Positions 42,058 to 44,067 of a DNA stretch of 44,067 bases are shown one piece after another. The DNA is from Clostridiales bacterium. Lineage in GTDB: Bacteria; Bacillota; Clostridia; UBA1381. The notes below the pieces were generated by a model. That model had not been told where the DNA came from, did no database searches, and saw only the letters and a list, made by a program, of their open reading frames with translations. The position numbers and the translations under genes were made by a program. Each line of letters opens with the position of its first letter. Position 1 is the first letter of the stretch. Where the stretch lies: contig JAQXTR010000029.1 of the NCBI GenBank assembly GCA_029219585.1, positions 1-44,067 of the forward strand, in the 5' to 3' direction.

Positions 42058-42092
42058 AAAGCCCCTTGCGGTTGAATTCCGTAAGGGGCTTT
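42058..42092 (+). terminator. Terminator-like hairpin after the NlpC/P60 gene
   Basis: AAAGCCCCTTGCGG / CCGTAAGGGGCTTT 14-base stem (one G-T pair) with a seven-base loop. The T-run is short (TTTGTGT), but stem strength and position support termination. Confidence 0.8.
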
Positions 42093-42169
42093 GTGTCGGG
42101 GAAAATACAACAAGCTGTGTAATATAACAAGTGCCGGGAAATGGCAGACCACGCTTAAGGTAAATAAAA

Positions 42170-42197
42170 GGCATAACGGTCTTGCACCCGTTATGCC
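42170..42197 (-). terminator. Terminator of the HAD phosphatase gene
   Basis: GGCATAACGG / CCGTTATGCC perfect ten-base stem. On the minus strand it is followed by TTTTATTTA, immediately after the HAD stop codon. Confidence 0.9.
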
Positions 42198-42201
42198 CGA
42201 T

Positions 42202-42840
42202 TTATTTGCTCAGCAATTCCGTCCACCCCGTAATATAGTGATCGGAACACCGTAAGAGCCTTTCTTTATCCTGAGCGTTGGTTGTGTCATAAACAGCCAC
42301 GGTTTCAAAACCGGCTTGCTTTGCGCTCATTATTCCTGTGATAATGTCCTCATATACCGTACAATCCTTTGGTTCAAGACCAAGTCTCTGAGCCGCGAGA
42401 AGATATATATCCGGCTGCGCTTTGCTGCATCCGACCTCAGCTGAAAATGCGTAGGCGTCAACCAGGTCAAAAATGCCCAGTCTTTTGAATGCCGATTGGC
42501 ACAGCTCCTTAAAGCCCGACGTAGCAACGGCAATCTTAACACCGTCGGAATGAAGCCTTCTTATATATTCGCATACTCCGTGCTTTGCGGGAATGGTATC
42601 GCGGTAGGCTTTCCTTGTCAGCTTCAAAAACTCCGCAAGCATATCCTCAATGTTCATATAGGGAAGGTAGTCCTTCCGGATCTGAGGAAGAGTTTCTTCA
42701 AGCGTCATGCTTTGGTATTTCAGATTATCCTCCGGTGATATTTTTACACCGTGCGAAGAAAAAAATACATCGGTAATATCGACCCAGACTCCCATAGAGT
42801 CAAGAATTGTTCCGTCAACATCAAAAATTGCACCCTTCAT
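42202..42840 (-). CDS. HAD-superfamily phosphatase/phosphoglucomutase-like
   Basis: HAD hydrolase of 212 residues, subfamily I with a helical cap (about 15-80). The nucleophile motif FDVDGTILDS (Asp7, Asp9), VATSGF (motif II), Lys in CSKAQPDIYLLAA (motif III) and the acidic EDIITGIMSAKQAG (motif IV) are present. Sequence type suggests beta-phosphoglucomutase-like or a sugar-phosphate phosphatase; substrate cannot be told. It has its own promoter at 42871-42899 and its own terminator, so it is a single-gene unit. Confidence 0.9.
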   Translation of the reverse strand: MKGAIFDVDGTILDSMGVWVDITDVFFSSHGVKISPEDNLKYQSMTLEETLPQIRKDYLPYMNIEDMLAEFLKLTRKAYRDTIPAKHGVCEYIRRLHSDGVKIAVATSGFKELCQSAFKRLGIFDLVDAYAFSAEVGCSKAQPDIYLLAAQRLGLEPKDCTVYEDIITGIMSAKQAGFETVAVYDTTNAQDKERLLRCSDHYITGWTELLSK

Positions 42841-42870
42841 TATATCACCCTTTCGATTATCACAAAATCT

Positions 42871-42899
42871 ATTGTACCATATTTCAACATGATTTTCAA
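42871..42899 (-). promoter_or_regulatory. HAD phosphatase promoter
   Basis: On the minus strand TTGAAA (42894-42899), a 17-base spacer and TACAAT (42871-42876), about 25 bases before the leader and start. Confidence 0.78.
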
Positions 42900-43068
42900 G
42901 TATTATTTCATAATTTAAAACAAGAAAATTCAGTTTATCAAAGAAAGTTATAATAAAAATTTGCGTAAAATAGCTTGTATGAGTTTGTGCAATGTGGTGA
43001 AACGGGGTGAGTTAAATGAGTGATTTTAGCATTAAATAACGAAAAAAATTAAATTTTTGTGATACTAC

Positions 43069-43097
43069 TTTTCAAAATGCAAAATTTATGGTATAAT
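43069..43097 (+). promoter_or_regulatory. pckG promoter
   Basis: Perfect TATAAT (43092-43097) with preceding TGG (extended -10) and a weak -35 TTTTCA (43069-43074) at 17 bases. Followed by an 85-base leader and GGAGG ribosome binding site. Confidence 0.7.
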
Positions 43098-43188
43098 ATA
43101 AAATAGTTCAAGGTAGATGATGAATTGAATTTGAACAAGGACATAAAACTATTGTTTATGATAAATTTTTATGTAGGAGGATTTTACC

Positions 43189-44067
43189 ATGACAGAAAAC
43201 AAGACAGTGCTTGCATGGCTTGACGAAATGGTCGCTATGTGTAAGCCGGCAAAGGTTGAGTGGATCACAGGTGAAGAGAAGCAGCTTGAGGAATTAAGAG
43301 CTGAGGCTGTTGCTACAGGTGAGATGATTAAGCTCAACGAGGAAAAGCTCCCGGGCTGCTACTATCACAGAACAGCTCCGAACGATGTTGCTCGTGTAGA
43401 GGACAGAACATTTATTTGTACACCGACAGAGGTTGAAGCCGGTCCGATCAATAACTGGATGGAGCCGTCAAAGATGTATGCTAAGCTCAATGCTTTGTAC
43501 ACAGGCTCAATGGAAGGCAGAACAATGTATGTAATTCCGTACTCAATGGGTCCGGTAGGTTCACCGTTCTCAAAGATTGGTATTGAGCTTACAGATTCAA
43601 TATATGTTGTACTTAACATGGCTATTATGACAAGAATCGGTCAGAAGGTTATGGATCAGCTCGGAAATGATCCTGATGCAGAATTTGTTAAGTGTCTCCA
43701 TGCTAAGAAGGACGTAAATCCTGAGGAGAGATATATAGTTCAGTTCCCGCAGGATAACACAATCATGTCAGTTAACTCGGCATACGGCGGCAACGTACTT
43801 CTCGGTAAGAAGTGCTTTGCGCTCAGAATTGCGTCATACCTCGGTAAGAATCAGGGCTGGATGGCTGAGCATATGCTCATTCTCGGTCTTGAGAATCCGC
43901 AGGGTGAGGTTAAGTATATCTGCGCAGCATTCCCGTCAGCGTGCGGTAAGACAAACCTTGCAATGCTTATTCCGCCGGAGTATCTTAAGGAGCAGGGCTA
44001 TAAGGTATGGACAGTAGGTGACGATATTTCATGGCTTAATATCGGACCGGACGGCAGACTTTATGCT
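43189..44067 (+). CDS. pckG: Phosphoenolpyruvate carboxykinase, GTP type (3' partial)
   Basis: Interconverts oxaloacetate and PEP with GTP/GDP, linking gluconeogenesis or C4 fermentation and glycolysis. The first 293 codons are in the window and the frame runs off its end. The GTP-type active-site regions are visible: IPYSMGPVGSPFSKIGIELT, VNSAYGGNVLLGKKCFALRI and the P-loop FPSACGKTNLAML. This P-loop distinguishes it from the ATP type (GLSGTGKTTL). GTAGGAGG precedes the ATG by eight bases. In anaerobes it can serve PEP carboxylation during fermentation; direction is inference. Confidence 0.96.
   Translation, partial: MTENKTVLAWLDEMVAMCKPAKVEWITGEEKQLEELRAEAVATGEMIKLNEEKLPGCYYHRTAPNDVARVEDRTFICTPTEVEAGPINNWMEPSKMYAKLNALYTGSMEGRTMYVIPYSMGPVGSPFSKIGIELTDSIYVVLNMAIMTRIGQKVMDQLGNDPDAEFVKCLHAKKDVNPEERYIVQFPQDNTIMSVNSAYGGNVLLGKKCFALRIASYLGKNQGWMAEHMLILGLENPQGEVKYICAAFPSACGKTNLAMLIPPEYLKEQGYKVWTVGDDISWLNIGPDGRLYA

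Larger units (their letters stand above)
42841..43188. other. Intergenic region between HAD gene and pckG
   Basis: Divergent regulatory region. It holds the HAD promoter, the pckG promoter (43069-43097) and a pckG leader of about 85 bases with a GTTCAA/TTGAAC hairpin (43106-43136) near the RNA start. A seven-codon frame at 43016 with GGGGTGAG upstream is noted but not called. Otherwise A/T-rich without repeats. Confidence 0.6.

Noticed and set aside
43016-43039. Seven-codon frame MSDFSIK with an upstream GGGGTGAG, possible leader peptide
   Set aside because: It lies upstream of the pckG promoter, so it would not be on the pckG transcript, and it is too short to judge.
1-44067. CRISPR array, rRNA or tRNA genes
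   Set aside because: I saw no regularly spaced repeats and no rRNA or tRNA-like cloverleaf sequence in any intergenic region; nearly all bases are accounted for by protein genes.

Overview
The window looks like chromosome of an anaerobic, endospore-forming member of the Firmicutes, class Clostridia. The evidence is a complete spoIIIAA-AH operon, the yabP/yabQ cortex genes inside the classic mazG-rqcP-yabP-yabQ-divIC-yabR block, strong AGGAGG-type ribosome binding sites, TTG/GTG starts, sigma-A promoters with 17-bp spacers and many Rho-independent terminators. G+C content is moderate. I cannot name a genus.

Layout. 1-3805 (+): two glycoside hydrolases, a GH3 beta-glucosidase with permuted domain order (5' end outside the window) and a GH13 alpha-glucosidase-like enzyme. 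3879-5315 (-): a NUDIX hydrolase and an RpiR/SIS sugar-phosphate regulator that may control nearby sugar genes. 5316-7620: a scar with a divergent promoter region, a fragment of a plasmid/ICE-type ParB gene and a 5'-truncated IS1634-like transposase. 7780-15504 (+): secD-secF, apt, a secreted stalk-domain protein, then der-plsY-gpsA. 15636-16258: a small Amidase_6 protein abutting the first ~45 codons of a KdpE-like response regulator on the other strand. 16451-19201 (+): ychF-radC-mscS. 19279-24170 (+): a 53-residue membrane peptide and the eight-gene spoIIIA operon. 24219-28010 (-): ddl-murI-DUF1934-ctpA. 28139-37165 (-): a long run consisting of a GT-C/DUF6273 membrane protein, pncB, sua5, ywlE, rimI, tsaD, aroB, lspA and rluD. 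37227-40301 (-): mazG-hup-rqcP-yabP-yabQ-divIC-yabR. 40444-42031 (+): an SLH-NlpC/P60 wall hydrolase behind a ~210-nt structured leader. 42202-42840 (-): a HAD phosphatase. 43189-end (+): GTP-type PEP carboxykinase (3' end outside).

How the genes work together. Several blocks serve envelope growth and division: Ddl and MurI supply D-Ala-D-Ala and D-Glu, LspA matures lipoproteins, PlsY/GpsA start phospholipid synthesis, SecDF assists export, and DivIC acts at the septum. spoIIIA and yabP/yabQ act in spore development. Sua5 and TsaD make the t6A tRNA modification, and RqcP, RluD and Der act on or at the ribosome.

Most of the window is ordinary, well-conserved core genome. I did not find a convincing new multi-gene system. 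The places most worth a second look are the structured leader at 40479-40690, the GT-C/DUF6273 fusion, the ParB/IS scar and its short putative transcripts, the KdpE fragment, and the small peptide before spoIIIAA.
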